A stretch of 8,344 nt of DNA, taken from the NCBI GenBank assembly GCA_009910795.1, contig VMEE01000073.1, forward strand, positions 1 to 8,344, given 5' to 3'. The notes under the pieces were generated by a model. It ran no database searches. It was not told the DNA's origin and saw only the letters and a program-made list of their open reading frames with translations. The DNA is from Dehalobacter sp. CP (lineage in GTDB: Bacteria > Bacillota_B > Desulfitobacteriia > Desulfitobacteriales > Syntrophobotulaceae). The position numbers and the translations under genes are program-made. Shown here piece after piece: positions 1-7,060 of this stretch; the stretch's first letter is position 1; each line of letters opens with the position of its first letter.

Positions 1-106
1 CCTATCCGAGCCGGCGATATTGCCAGGGATGCAACGTAGCAAATGCATTGTGGCATGGAGGAAGAGGGCGATTGAAACAATCTGAAACGTTGAAACATGC
101 GAAGGG
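1..106. other. Unassigned left edge
   Basis: No gene can be assigned here. Forward frame 3 is open from the edge to a TGA at 117-119, which lies inside the following inverted repeat. Forward frame 2 is open to a TGA at 83-85. On the minus strand an ATG at 48 opens a frame reading MHLLRCIPGNIAGSDR that leaves the window. Any of these could be the end or start of a neighbouring gene, and 100 bp is too little to choose. The stretch also holds three TGAAAC hexamers (73-78, 83-88, 91-96). Confidence 0.3.
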
Positions 107-158
107 AATAGTTCTATGACATTATCAAAAGGTTTAAGTAAAATGTCATAGAACTATT
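107..158. repeat. Perfect 17-bp inverted repeat around a TATA-like box
   Basis: The left arm AATAGTTCTATGACATT (107-123) and right arm AATGTCATAGAACTATT (142-158) are exact reverse complements separated by 18 bp. The spacer contains AAAAGGTTTAAGTA, which can be read as a purine-rich BRE followed by a TATA-like box at about 133-140. That would place transcription start near 160, upstream of the gene at 203. The arms would then be an operator bracketing the core promoter. The alternative is a long stem-loop or the trace of a small mobile element. The symmetry is directly visible; the regulatory role is inferred. Confidence 0.7.
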
Positions 159-180
159 TACTATGCACAAGACCGCCGCC

Positions 181-206
181 GGAGAGAGATGCACGAGCAG
201 CCATGA
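181..206 (+). promoter_or_regulatory. Shine-Dalgarno plus five-codon upstream ORF (MHEQP) overlapping the next start
   Basis: GGAG at 181-184 stands 4 nt before an ATG at 189, which opens a five-codon frame, M-H-E-Q-P, ending in TGA at 204-206. That stop overlaps the ATG at 203-205 as ATGA. The 203 start itself has no Shine-Dalgarno at normal spacing (GGAG is 18 nt away). Its translation could therefore depend on ribosomes finishing the mini-ORF. The arrangement is seen; the coupling is inferred, and it may be chance. Confidence 0.4.
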
Positions 207-598
207 AAGCGGCTGAGATCCTGCCAGATGCCAGGAGAGAGGCCCGTAGGATGGAAGGGCGGGCCGATGAGCTGAAGGCTGAGGCTGAGGCCCTCAAAGG
301 AGCTGCCAGGCTGGAAGATCTCACCCTCTGGCAGATGGAGAAGGCAAAGACCACCAAGAAAAGGAGCAAGACCTATCTTTACTGGATGGCCTCATGGAGA
401 GAAGGCGGGAAGGTCCGAAATGTGCACCTAGGGAGCTGCAGGAAGGTAGACCACGAGATAGCATTACAGAAGGCTAGGAAGATAAAGGCAGAGGCCCTTA
501 AGGGAGCTGCAGGAGGTGCACCTTCGCATCCTTCCGAATTACATGACCCGCATTCCGAACCTTCCAGATTAATCTATCAATCTACTGGCCAACCTTAG
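203..598 (+). CDS. Small basic protein of unknown function, methanogen-type
   Basis: This 131-aa protein is not assigned a function. The N-terminal half (about residues 1-35) is a charged, Ala/Glu/Lys/Arg-rich likely helix. The middle (about 50-90) reads KTYLYWMASWREGGKVRNVH and then LGSCRKVDHE. This Trp/Tyr-rich compact motif resembles short conserved proteins I associate with Methanothrix and relatives, some of which lie near recombinases; that is recollection, not a search. The element KAEALKGAA occurs twice (near residues 29 and 95), matching a 24-bp DNA direct repeat. The last ~30 residues are Pro/Ser/His-rich and look non-conserved, as if the end had been replaced. The start at 203 is the only ATG in frame after a TAG at 149-151. 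The stop is 5 bp from the convergent res stop, leaving no room for separate terminators. Confidence 0.7.
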   Translation: MKAAEILPDARREARRMEGRADELKAEAEALKGAARLEDLTLWQMEKAKTTKKRSKTYLYWMASWREGGKVRNVHLGSCRKVDHEIALQKARKIKAEALKGAAGGAPSHPSELHDPHSEPSRLIYQSTGQP

Positions 599-603
599 TG
601 AGC

Positions 604-3294
604 TCATATGTTCTCTTTGTACTCCCTGAAACCATCAACCAGTTGCCTAAATTTAGTGGGCTTGTATCTCTCAAAGCTCTCCTGATCGACATAAACAAAA
701 TCGAACGTTTTGTCGGTCTGCGCCCGGTTGATATCTTCGCACCATTGCCTTAGACGTTGCATCTTGAGCGGCACGTCCAGGTCTTCTTGTCCCTTCGTCT
801 CAACAATGAATGTTTCTCTGTCCGTCACTTTAACCACGAAGTCCGGGTAGTAGTTGGAGATATCCCCGTCTGCGTTCACGTAGTCCAGCTTAAAACCCAC
901 TGCTAGATAATTCTTGGAATAAGAGATTACATCGTCGCATCCTTCTAGGAAAGCGGCAAACAGCAGTTCTAAATGACTATCCCCAATAATGCGATTGAAT
1001 GGACTCTTTTTGGGGATAAGGTATTCCTGATCCTTAACCACAAATGGACGGGTCTGTCGCAGCTTGATGGTGTCCCGTATTTCGGCATCACCTTTATTTC
1101 GCACGGTAAGAGCATTGATAGCTCTCTTGAAAGACTCGATCACAGTTTTGGTGGCTTCCAATTCTGACAGATTACGCAGTGTGTTGGGACTTTCCAGATC
1201 TACCGGTCGGTCGAATAACTCATCCCTCACAAAGGTTTTGATCTTACCATAAAGCACATCATAACCACTGACTAATCTCAATTCTCTCATTATGGTCTGG
1301 GCAAAGTAGCCGATAACGCTATGGTAATCGGCAATCCCTGCTGTATCAAGGATGGTTGTGTGAGTTATTTCGCCCGTAGTGAGATCCTTGAAGACTATCT
1401 CACGCAGTTGTTCTTCAGTGAATGATAGGTATGGAATCTTTGCGCTACCCAGTGCAGCCACATTCAGATCAGCTAGGTTCTTATATTCCCGGTAGATGCG
1501 AGGTGTCAGAACGGGAATCTCGATATCCAGGGCATCGAGATCCTTCTTGACGTTCTCCTTGTCAACCTCTACCACCAATGGGGTCTTTGGCCCTGTGCCT
1601 TCGCCCATCGGTTTGCGTTCCAGCACTACACCTTCGGCCTGGATGGATTCCACAAAATCCATAAAGGCATTTGTGCCGATCACGCTGACATACTCCTCTA
1701 GGCCCCCTGGATACATCTTGCGCAGCCCTCGCCCAAGTGTCTGTTCCGGTAGGATGTTGCTCTTGGCCGAATAGGCACGCAGCCCTACGATGGTGGTGAC
1801 GTTGCGTACATCCCATCCTTCAGTGAGCATCATCACTGAAACTATGGCTTTGTAGGGGCTATCCCAGCTATCAATAGCATTCGCCTGCTGGCGCAATTTA
1901 TCCAGTTCTTCTTTGGCCTTGCCGGAGTTTGCTTCAGAAATCTCGCCATTGTTCTTGGTATGGATGACCAGAACTGCGCCCTGCAATTCGAGATAATTGC
2001 CTTCCAGGTAACTGGCAACGTCATCGCAGTTGCGGGTGTCATCGGTCATAACGAAGAGTATGGCCTTCTTACCCATCTTTTCATGCTCTTCATAGGCTTT
2101 GCGCCACTCGATCATTCCCAGGTGAAGGTAGTCGGCATATTTTTCGGTGAACTTGGCACTCTGGCGCTCCATCAGTTTTGCCCGGCTGGCGGCATCTGGC
2201 AGTACGGGGTGTTTGACGACATTCTGAGAGATGGCTTCAACCAATGGATAATCGGTTACGGTTTGCACGAAGATGGCCCCATTGCTGTGCTTTGGCGTTG
2301 CAGTCGTGTCTATTTGGAGAGAAAGGGCCGAGTCCTTTAGTTTAAGGCGATTATGAATGTCTTCGATGGATTTAAACCAGGCCATGCGCGGGTCGTGGAT
2401 GTGGTGTGCCTCGTCATCGAGGATCATCAGTTCATCGATATCACGCACAATCATACCCAGATCTACTTTGGAGTCGGTAGTGGCTCCCGTAGGTCGTTTG
2501 CCCAGGAAGTAGTCCATCGTATTTTCATCGTCACTAGATGCAGGGATGTCGTCGCCAGCATAGACGCGGTGGATATTGGTCAAAAAGATATTACCTGTAG
2601 GGCGAATGATATGCACTTCGTCTTGCATGTGCAGATTAAGTTGTTGAAAGTCATCATGCCAATTGCGGCCTCCAATACCATCATCAGGCAATACTGGATC
2701 TTCATAGAATATCTTCAGGCCCTGAAAATCCTTTTTAATGCGGTCCAGAACGATGATATTGGGAGTAATTACCAGAAAATTGCGAGATAACCCTGATTCA
2801 GGCTCATACAGCTTATGGAAGAAGCTCCAGGCCAACGCCAGGCTCAAAACCTTCGTCTTTCCAGATCCCGTTGCCATTTTGACAACGAAACGCCGCCAGG
2901 TTTCGTCGAACATGCTTGTGGTAACCGAACCGGAACTGTCGAAGCGCATCAGGTCGTATTTATCACGAACGGCTGCCACATCATAGAGGTAGATGATTGT
3001 CTCCACGGCCTCGCGTTGGGCAAAGAAGTACTGAAATTCGGCCATTGTGCCGTCTGCTTTGGGCAACAGGTGCGGGGTGTTGAACCACCAATTTAACAGG
3101 CTTTTGCTGGTGTCAGTTGCACCCGTATAGCCACTGTCGCGCCATATCTTTACTTTCTTGCGAAGATCTGACACTAATGGTGGCATGAGCTTGTCCATGC
3201 TAGTCTCACGCAAGGATTCATCGGCTGGGAACCAGCGAACTGCTGGATCAAGGATAGCATGTGGTGATCCGGGAAAGTTGGGATGGAGTGCCAT
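604..3294 (-). CDS. res: Type III restriction enzyme, Res subunit (ATP-dependent helicase/endonuclease)
   Basis: This 896-aa restriction subunit works only in complex with Mod, using ATP to communicate along DNA and cut unmethylated targets at a distance from the recognition site. Superfamily 2 helicase motifs appear in order: Walker A ATGSGKT (141-147), DEAH box ILDDEAHH (291-298), TTATP (330-334), TEGWD (491-495) and the arginine-finger motif QTLGRGLRK (518-526). The C-terminal nuclease is a PD-(D/E)xK domain: YPDF (Asp818), then VETKG (Glu832, Lys834), the usual type III arrangement. Length is slightly under the ~970 aa of EcoP1I/EcoP15I Res, and all key residues are present, so it should be active. 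The start ATG shares one base with the mod stop (TAATG). A GGAG in the end of mod (plus-strand 3305-3308) lies 10 nt upstream, so translation is probably coupled to mod. Confidence 0.97.
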   Translation of the reverse strand: MALHPNFPGSPHAILDPAVRWFPADESLRETSMDKLMPPLVSDLRKKVKIWRDSGYTGATDTSKSLLNWWFNTPHLLPKADGTMAEFQYFFAQREAVETIIYLYDVAAVRDKYDLMRFDSSGSVTTSMFDETWRRFVVKMATGSGKTKVLSLALAWSFFHKLYEPESGLSRNFLVITPNIIVLDRIKKDFQGLKIFYEDPVLPDDGIGGRNWHDDFQQLNLHMQDEVHIIRPTGNIFLTNIHRVYAGDDIPASSDDENTMDYFLGKRPTGATTDSKVDLGMIVRDIDELMILDDEAHHIHDPRMAWFKSIEDIHNRLKLKDSALSLQIDTTATPKHSNGAIFVQTVTDYPLVEAISQNVVKHPVLPDAASRAKLMERQSAKFTEKYADYLHLGMIEWRKAYEEHEKMGKKAILFVMTDDTRNCDDVASYLEGNYLELQGAVLVIHTKNNGEISEANSGKAKEELDKLRQQANAIDSWDSPYKAIVSVMMLTEGWDVRNVTTIVGLRAYSAKSNILPEQTLGRGLRKMYPGGLEEYVSVIGTNAFMDFVESIQAEGVVLERKPMGEGTGPKTPLVVEVDKENVKKDLDALDIEIPVLTPRIYREYKNLADLNVAALGSAKIPYLSFTEEQLREIVFKDLTTGEITHTTILDTAGIADYHSVIGYFAQTIMRELRLVSGYDVLYGKIKTFVRDELFDRPVDLESPNTLRNLSELEATKTVIESFKRAINALTVRNKGDAEIRDTIKLRQTRPFVVKDQEYLIPKKSPFNRIIGDSHLELLFAAFLEGCDDVISYSKNYLAVGFKLDYVNADGDISNYYPDFVVKVTDRETFIVETKGQEDLDVPLKMQRLRQWCEDINRAQTDKTFDFVYVDQESFERYKPTKFRQLVDGFREYKENI

Positions 3295-5564
3295 TATTTG
3301 TTCTCTCCTACGTTGATGTCGACAATAGTCATGGTGTCATTGCCGAAGATGTCCACCACCTTGACGGCAAGTTTTCGCCGTCCAGGTTTGCATTCGTGAA
3401 ATACGCTTGTCAGTTCCAGAGACCGATCTTTCTTGGTACGGAAGGATTGCCACTCGTTTTCGAAGATGTAGTCGCCAGTCCAGACTTCCTCATATTCGCC
3501 GCTATCTTCATTCCGCACACGCACTATCTCGCGCTTGCTCTCGAAGTTGAAGTCCACTGCCCAGTAATCAACCCAGTCAGTCCAGTGCTGAGTGAGTACT
3601 TCACGACTGACGATGCCGTCTTTATCCTTGCTCACTTTGACGATCCGGCCTTTCTCGACAACAATCTTGCTTGCTTTGTTCTTGAGCGCAGCTTCCGCAG
3701 CAGCAATCGAATCCTGTGAATAAAAGACAGAAAAGTCGGTCAGCTCCACAGCTACGCGGTTATTCTTGACTAGAGGTTTGACCTCTATCGCGGCCACGTC
3801 GTGGAAGACGACCTGGTTTTTTTCCACCGCACGTTTATCGAATACCTCTGCGGGAATGTACTTGGGAGCGATGTCGATCCCCTTCGTCCTAGCCTCATCC
3901 AGCACATTTGGAAATAGGCCCATCTCGAATTCGAATCCGAGGATGTCAACACGAGATATGTGCTTCTTCCGGCATTCCAAAATGACCTCCTCGACGAAGA
4001 GGCGTGTCACGGGCATGTTGATCGGTCCCACTGACACCAGTCTCCCAGCTCTCTTGCCGTGGAAAGTGGTGAAGCCCTCGGTCCTCTCCGCCCGATAGGC
4101 TCGCAGGATCAGGTCAACGAAAGCGGCTTCCTTCTCCTCAAGTTGCTTTTGCTGCTCGGCCTCACGCAAGTTGGGATTGACACCAATGTAGTGTTGGCGT
4201 TCGTACTTGCCCAAGTTGAGGATCTCAAAGGCTCGGTATCCCTTGCCCTCCACTTTTAGTTGGCGTTGCACGCCGATCATGCGCTTGCGAGTCGTATGGA
4301 TGGCAAATTTGCCAAGGTCGGCGACAATCCACTTGCGACCCAGCTTCTCAGCCGTGGCTGCGGTAGTACCGGATCCGCAGAAGAGATCGGCTACTAGGTC
4401 GTTCTCTTCGCTACTCGCAGTGATAATCCTCTCTAACAGACTTTCAGGTTTCTGGGTATCATATCCGGTGCGTTCTCTTGCCTGTGGTGAAATGGAAGGG
4501 ATGTCTGTCCATATGCTCCGTAAGTTCACTCCTGGCATTTCTGCCAGATACCGCTTCAACCCCGGTATGCCACCTTCTTTATCAGGCCAATATATCCTCC
4601 CTTCCTCATCCAACTTATCCAACTTCTCGACCGCATAAATCCAATGCTTTCCCCGTGCAGCTATATCAATACCTTTCCAAGGTAATCCAGAGCTGCCATT
4701 TCTTACTCCTGCTGCCGTAAGATCGCTAACTCTATACTCTCGGCCATCGGACTCTTTGTAACGATAGAATCCATTGATGTATTCTTCCGAATACTGCGTA
4801 TACTGCTTAGTCCATCTGTATATATTTGAACGGGTATAGAAGAAGACCATATCATGAACATGGCCGTAAGTTTTCGAATCACTATGTCCCGTTGTCCGTT
4901 GCCAGATAATTTCGTTCCTGAAGCTGTCCTTTCCGAACACTTCATCCAGAATTAACCGAATGTAGCTACTCACCCGCCAATCACAATGCACGTAGATGCT
5001 CCCATCCTCAGCAAGCAAATCCCGCATCAACATCAGCCGCTCGTAGATCATTGCGATGAAGGAGTCTGCTCCCTTCCCCCATGTATCACGGTAGGCGATC
5101 TCCTCCAGGATGTTGGGCTTCTTGGTGAATGTGTCGCCGCCGATCTCGATGTCCATCGAGAAATCTGCGCCAACGTCGAAGGGCGGATCAATGTAGATCA
5201 GTTTAATGCCGCCTTGCGCCTCTATCTCTTCACGGAGCGGGCCGTTCTTCAAACTTGATAGGATCAGCTTGTTGTCGCCCCATATCAACTTGTTAGTCCA
5301 GCCTTTGAGCTGGCGGCCGCGGTTGTCCAGGTCAAAGAGTGTCTTCTGGAAATTAGTGTCCTTCTCGGCTCGCGGCTCGTCCACTTGCTCGATCACCTGA
5401 AAAGGAAGCACGATGTTGCAGACTTCATTCGTCTTGCCGTTCCAAACCAGCTCTACCTCACGTTTATCCTCAAAAAGCAGAAAGCGATACTTGTCGGGCA
5501 GAGGCTTATCGGCTTCGATGTAGCGGATTATCTCTTGTTGTTCTTTTTCGGTCAGGCGTGACAT
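3294..5564 (-). CDS. mod: Type III DNA methyltransferase, Mod subunit (adenine-N6)
   Basis: This 756-aa protein recognises the short asymmetric target and transfers methyl from S-adenosylmethionine to an adenine; it also supplies specificity to Res. It is a beta-class enzyme: catalytic motif IV LIYIDPPF (122-129) precedes SAM-binding motif I ADLFCGSGTT (392-401). The motif GYDTQKPE (367-374) lies before motif I and KWIVADL (411-417) after it. The segment between motif IV and motif I, about 218-345, is the expected target-recognition domain. Residues ~470-756 form a long C-terminal part, longer than in EcoP15I Mod (~644 aa total), probably for Mod-Mod or Mod-Res contacts. The start at 5564 has a good Shine-Dalgarno, GAGGT (plus-strand 5569-5573), 4 nt upstream. 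No repeat tract suggesting phase variation is visible in the reading frame. It is first gene of a mod-res operon. Confidence 0.97.
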   Translation of the reverse strand: MSRLTEKEQQEIIRYIEADKPLPDKYRFLLFEDKREVELVWNGKTNEVCNIVLPFQVIEQVDEPRAEKDTNFQKTLFDLDNRGRQLKGWTNKLIWGDNKLILSSLKNGPLREEIEAQGGIKLIYIDPPFDVGADFSMDIEIGGDTFTKKPNILEEIAYRDTWGKGADSFIAMIYERLMLMRDLLAEDGSIYVHCDWRVSSYIRLILDEVFGKDSFRNEIIWQRTTGHSDSKTYGHVHDMVFFYTRSNIYRWTKQYTQYSEEYINGFYRYKESDGREYRVSDLTAAGVRNGSSGLPWKGIDIAARGKHWIYAVEKLDKLDEEGRIYWPDKEGGIPGLKRYLAEMPGVNLRSIWTDIPSISPQARERTGYDTQKPESLLERIITASSEENDLVADLFCGSGTTAATAEKLGRKWIVADLGKFAIHTTRKRMIGVQRQLKVEGKGYRAFEILNLGKYERQHYIGVNPNLREAEQQKQLEEKEAAFVDLILRAYRAERTEGFTTFHGKRAGRLVSVGPINMPVTRLFVEEVILECRKKHISRVDILGFEFEMGLFPNVLDEARTKGIDIAPKYIPAEVFDKRAVEKNQVVFHDVAAIEVKPLVKNNRVAVELTDFSVFYSQDSIAAAEAALKNKASKIVVEKGRIVKVSKDKDGIVSREVLTQHWTDWVDYWAVDFNFESKREIVRVRNEDSGEYEEVWTGDYIFENEWQSFRTKKDRSLELTSVFHECKPGRRKLAVKVVDIFGNDTMTIVDINVGENK

Positions 5565-5568
5565 GAGT

Positions 5569-5573
5569 ACCTC
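5569..5573 (-). promoter_or_regulatory. Shine-Dalgarno of mod
   Basis: Read on the minus strand, GAGGT lies 4 nt before the mod ATG and complements the ACCUC at the 3' end of archaeal 16S rRNA. It fixes the start at 5564. I see no convincing TATA box in the 100 bp upstream. Confidence 0.7.
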
Positions 5574-5616
5574 TTCTCTCTATCCATAACTACTAGACAA
5601 AACGTCGAATCCCTTG

Positions 5617-5727
5617 ATGCTATACTTGGCGATGTCACTAACTATGAAAAATGCTTCGGTGTTGAAGCCCTGGTCACGAGCTTATGAGCTGACAGAAGAG
5701 GAGATCTGGATTGTGGAGTGGAATTGA
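5617..5727 (+). CDS. Possible 36-aa ORF, divergent from mod
   Basis: The ATG at 5617 opens 36 codons ending in TGA at 5725, with internal ATGs at 5632 and 5644. The C-terminal half, KPWSRAYELTEEEIWIVEWN, has a protein-like mix of aromatic and acidic residues, which is why it is listed. No family is recognised and no Shine-Dalgarno is evident. It overlaps the minus-strand remnant that ends near 5733 only outside the coding part. It could be a small protein, the tail of a lost gene (the frame is open from 5590), or chance. Confidence 0.2.
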   Translation: MLYLAMSLTMKNASVLKPWSRAYELTEEEIWIVEWN

Positions 5728-5732
5728 GCTTG

Positions 5733-5867
5733 TTAGTCTCCCTTCAACATCTACGCAAGCTTCTACCCGTAAATCTGATTTTCTTTCTTCAGTGCTTTGC
5801 TGGCATTCAGCCATCTGGCTGAAACATTCTTTACATCCATTCTCACGCTCTCGAAACTCCGGCCCAT
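5733..5867 (-). pseudogene. Broken small conserved gene (MGRSFESVR-type) with two in-frame TAG codons
   Basis: The ATG at 5867 follows the stop of the upstream gene by 2 nt and has GGGTG about 7 nt before it, as in a tight operon. It reads MGRSFESVRMDVKNVSAR and continues to residue 34 (IYG), where a TAG stands at 5763-5765. The same frame continues K-L-A, a second TAG at 5751-5753, then M-L-K-G-D and TAA at 5733-5735. I recall intact methanogen proteins of this start, with QKLAEM-like text at this point; if right, the TAGs replaced CAG and GAG codons and the C-terminal half is lost. This is recollection, not a search. Alternatives are a genuine 34-aa protein, or TAG read as pyrrolysine in a Pyl-using host. 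A GTG frame on the same strand (66 aa, ending 5674) is less protein-like. Confidence 0.5.
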
Positions 5868-5869
5868 GA

Positions 5870-6100
5870 TTATTCACCCACACAGAACGTCGCAGGCCAC
5901 AGCTTCGCCTCGCTCTCCTCCGGCCAGATGTTCCCCTCATTGGGCAAGCTCCTCTCTTCAAGCCTCCTCTGGATCATATCCTCTATGTCTGCAGGCCGGG
6001 TATGGAAGACCTCTGCCAGAATCTCCTTGGCCGTCTCGAGCTCCAGGACCTTGGGATTGACTGCCCTCCTGGGCTCAATGAGCCGCTTCCAGAGACTCAT
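5870..6100 (-). CDS. Conserved-looking 76-aa protein of unknown function
   Basis: The protein begins MSLWKRLIEPRRAVNPKVLE and carries a likely helical pair, TAKEILAEVFHTRPADIEDM followed by IQRRLEER (about residues 23-50). A Trp-containing tail ends in LWPATFCVGE. No catalytic motif, signal peptide or membrane segment is visible. The pattern of helices suggests a small interaction domain; I do not recognise the family with certainty, though the text resembles conserved small methanogen proteins. The start is supported by an ATGA overlap with the 170-aa gene upstream and by GGAGG (plus-strand 6108-6112) 7 nt before the ATG. It is the middle gene of a three-gene minus-strand operon. The frame overlapping it in 5674-5961 has an Arg-rich antisense-like N-terminus and is not preferred. 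Confidence 0.72.
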   Translation of the reverse strand: MSLWKRLIEPRRAVNPKVLELETAKEILAEVFHTRPADIEDMIQRRLEERSLPNEGNIWPEESEAKLWPATFCVGE

Positions 6101-6609
6101 GAGAAAGCCTCCAGAGTGGCCTGAGCCCCTTGCATCTTCTGCTCGGCTTTTGCTCGGCTTTTTGCCGGAGCTCTGGGCATCTCGTAGAAGCAGAACACTC
6201 TATCGGCCAGCTCGGTTATCTTCTGCAGATGAGGATCCAGAGCAGGCGAGTAGAGCAGGATGGTAGCCTCCCTAGAGGTCTGCTTCAGGGCCTGGGCCAC
6301 ATACTCGACCATCTCTTTGGCATCCTCGTAGAGCATAGGGTCATGCTCAATGATTAGAAAGCTATGGTGGTTCTCCTCCAGGATGGTCATGAGCTGGAAG
6401 ACTGTGAAGGCCCGGCGGATCTCCAGCTCGGTGATTTTGCGGTCGAGCCGGCTGAGTATGCGGGAGTAGTTGCCAGGGATGTAGAGGACCTTGTATCTCT
6501 GCAGGTTTAGGTGACTGTTCAGGGCCTCGACCAGCATCTCCACTGGGGCAACAAGGATATTGAAGGTCTCGGGGAGCAAGGAGACTGCTGGGTGGAGCTC
6601 GATTTCCAT
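6097..6609 (-). CDS. 170-aa protein resembling a RecA-fold domain lacking a P-loop
   Basis: The protein has alternating strands and helices. A Walker-B-like strand FLIIEHDP (residues 84-91), a later strand ATILLYSPALD (115-125) and ADRVFCFYE (135-143) follow the order of core strands in RecA/Rad55/KaiC-like ATPases. The place where a Walker A GxxGxGKT should sit reads FNILVAPVEMLVEAL, so no ATP-binding loop is present. It may be an inactive, structural RecA-like partner; this is inference from strand order. The tail (~145-170) is basic and Ala/Lys/Gln-rich. I chose the internal ATG at 6609: the 47 residues added by the upstream start at 6750 are Ser/Thr-rich and look untranslated, and a CTTTAAT element about 30 nt before 6609 would suit a leaderless start. 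Its stop overlaps the next start (ATGA). Confidence 0.7.
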   Translation of the reverse strand: MEIELHPAVSLLPETFNILVAPVEMLVEALNSHLNLQRYKVLYIPGNYSRILSRLDRKITELEIRRAFTVFQLMTILEENHHSFLIIEHDPMLYEDAKEMVEYVAQALKQTSREATILLYSPALDPHLQKITELADRVFCFYEMPRAPAKSRAKAEQKMQGAQATLEAFS

Positions 6610-7060
6610 GGATAAGGATAGTGAGCTTTGAGGATTAAAGGTCGAGCTGTGAGTGGTGCGAATGTGATAGAACCATAATTTCAAAGACATAATTGGCATT
6701 GATTCCCTTGCCCTTTTCGACCCAGAACTGGGCTCAAAAGTGCCTAACAAATGTGGTCTTATTTACGAAATGGCGCATCACTTTGTGTACCACTTAGAAT
6801 TTCCCAATCCTCGAAAATCGTATCGTCTTTTGATATCGATGTCGTAATCTATATCTAATACGACATGCTTGCCTTCGAGTATGAGGCCACAAGAAGCTAT
6901 GCAATGGCTACAAGATAGGCGGGTCTTCCTGGACCTGGACAACAAGACCGGCAAAGACTCAGCTTTGGCAGCTTTGAAGGAGGATACCTTCATGTAGTGT
7001 ACGTTAACGGAAGCAAGAGAGCATATCGATCCACTCAGAGACTTTATTTTTATAGCAATA
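6610..7060. other. Gene-poor stretch with ambiguous short frames
   Basis: No gene is securely supported. A minus-strand frame spans 6778-7194 (138 aa from its first ATG; 72 aa from an internal ATG at 6993) but is Ser/Arg-rich in the middle, as antisense frames often are. The opposite strand carries a more protein-like 38-codon frame at 6881-6997. A short palindrome, CCCAGAACTGGG, lies at 6721-6732. The stretch also contains GTCGTA/TACGAC half-sites (6841-6864). It probably holds promoter sequence for the 170-aa gene near 6640 plus remnants of lost genes. Confidence 0.4.
6881..6997 (+). CDS. Possible 38-aa ORF or gene remnant
   Basis: The frame starts at ATG 6881 (a second ATG is at 6899) and ends in TAG at 6995. 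It reads MRPQEAMQWLQDRRVFLDLD and then an amphipathic stretch ending KEDTFM. The balance of charged and hydrophobic residues is better than on the opposite strand. There is no Shine-Dalgarno and no known family. It could be the C-terminal piece of a decayed gene; the frame has a TAA just upstream at 6845. Confidence 0.22.
   Translation: MRPQEAMQWLQDRRVFLDLDNKTGKDSALAALKEDTFM

Noticed and set aside
71..96. ATTGAAAC and repeated TGAAAC, like the 3' end of archaeal CRISPR repeats
   Set aside because: The units are 8-10 bp apart, with no 25-37 bp repeats or spacers. No CRISPR array is present.
1496..2790. Long plus-strand frames inside res
   Set aside because: They are antisense shadows of a gene whose helicase motifs are complete on the minus strand.
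604..5564. Novel defence system beyond restriction-modification
   Set aside because: Both genes show the complete, ordinary motif sets of type III Mod and Res, with no extra gene inside the operon.
5674..5961. 95-aa minus-strand frame as a gene
   Set aside because: Its N-terminal third is Arg/Gly-rich antisense-like text overlapping the better supported 76-aa gene, and the remainder overlaps the MGRSFESVR frame, which has better operon spacing.
6610..6750. N-terminal extension of the 170-aa protein from the ATG at 6750
   Set aside because: The added 47 residues are Ser/Thr/His-rich with no domain character. The ATG at 6609 begins the ordered protein sequence and has a TATA-like element at suitable distance.
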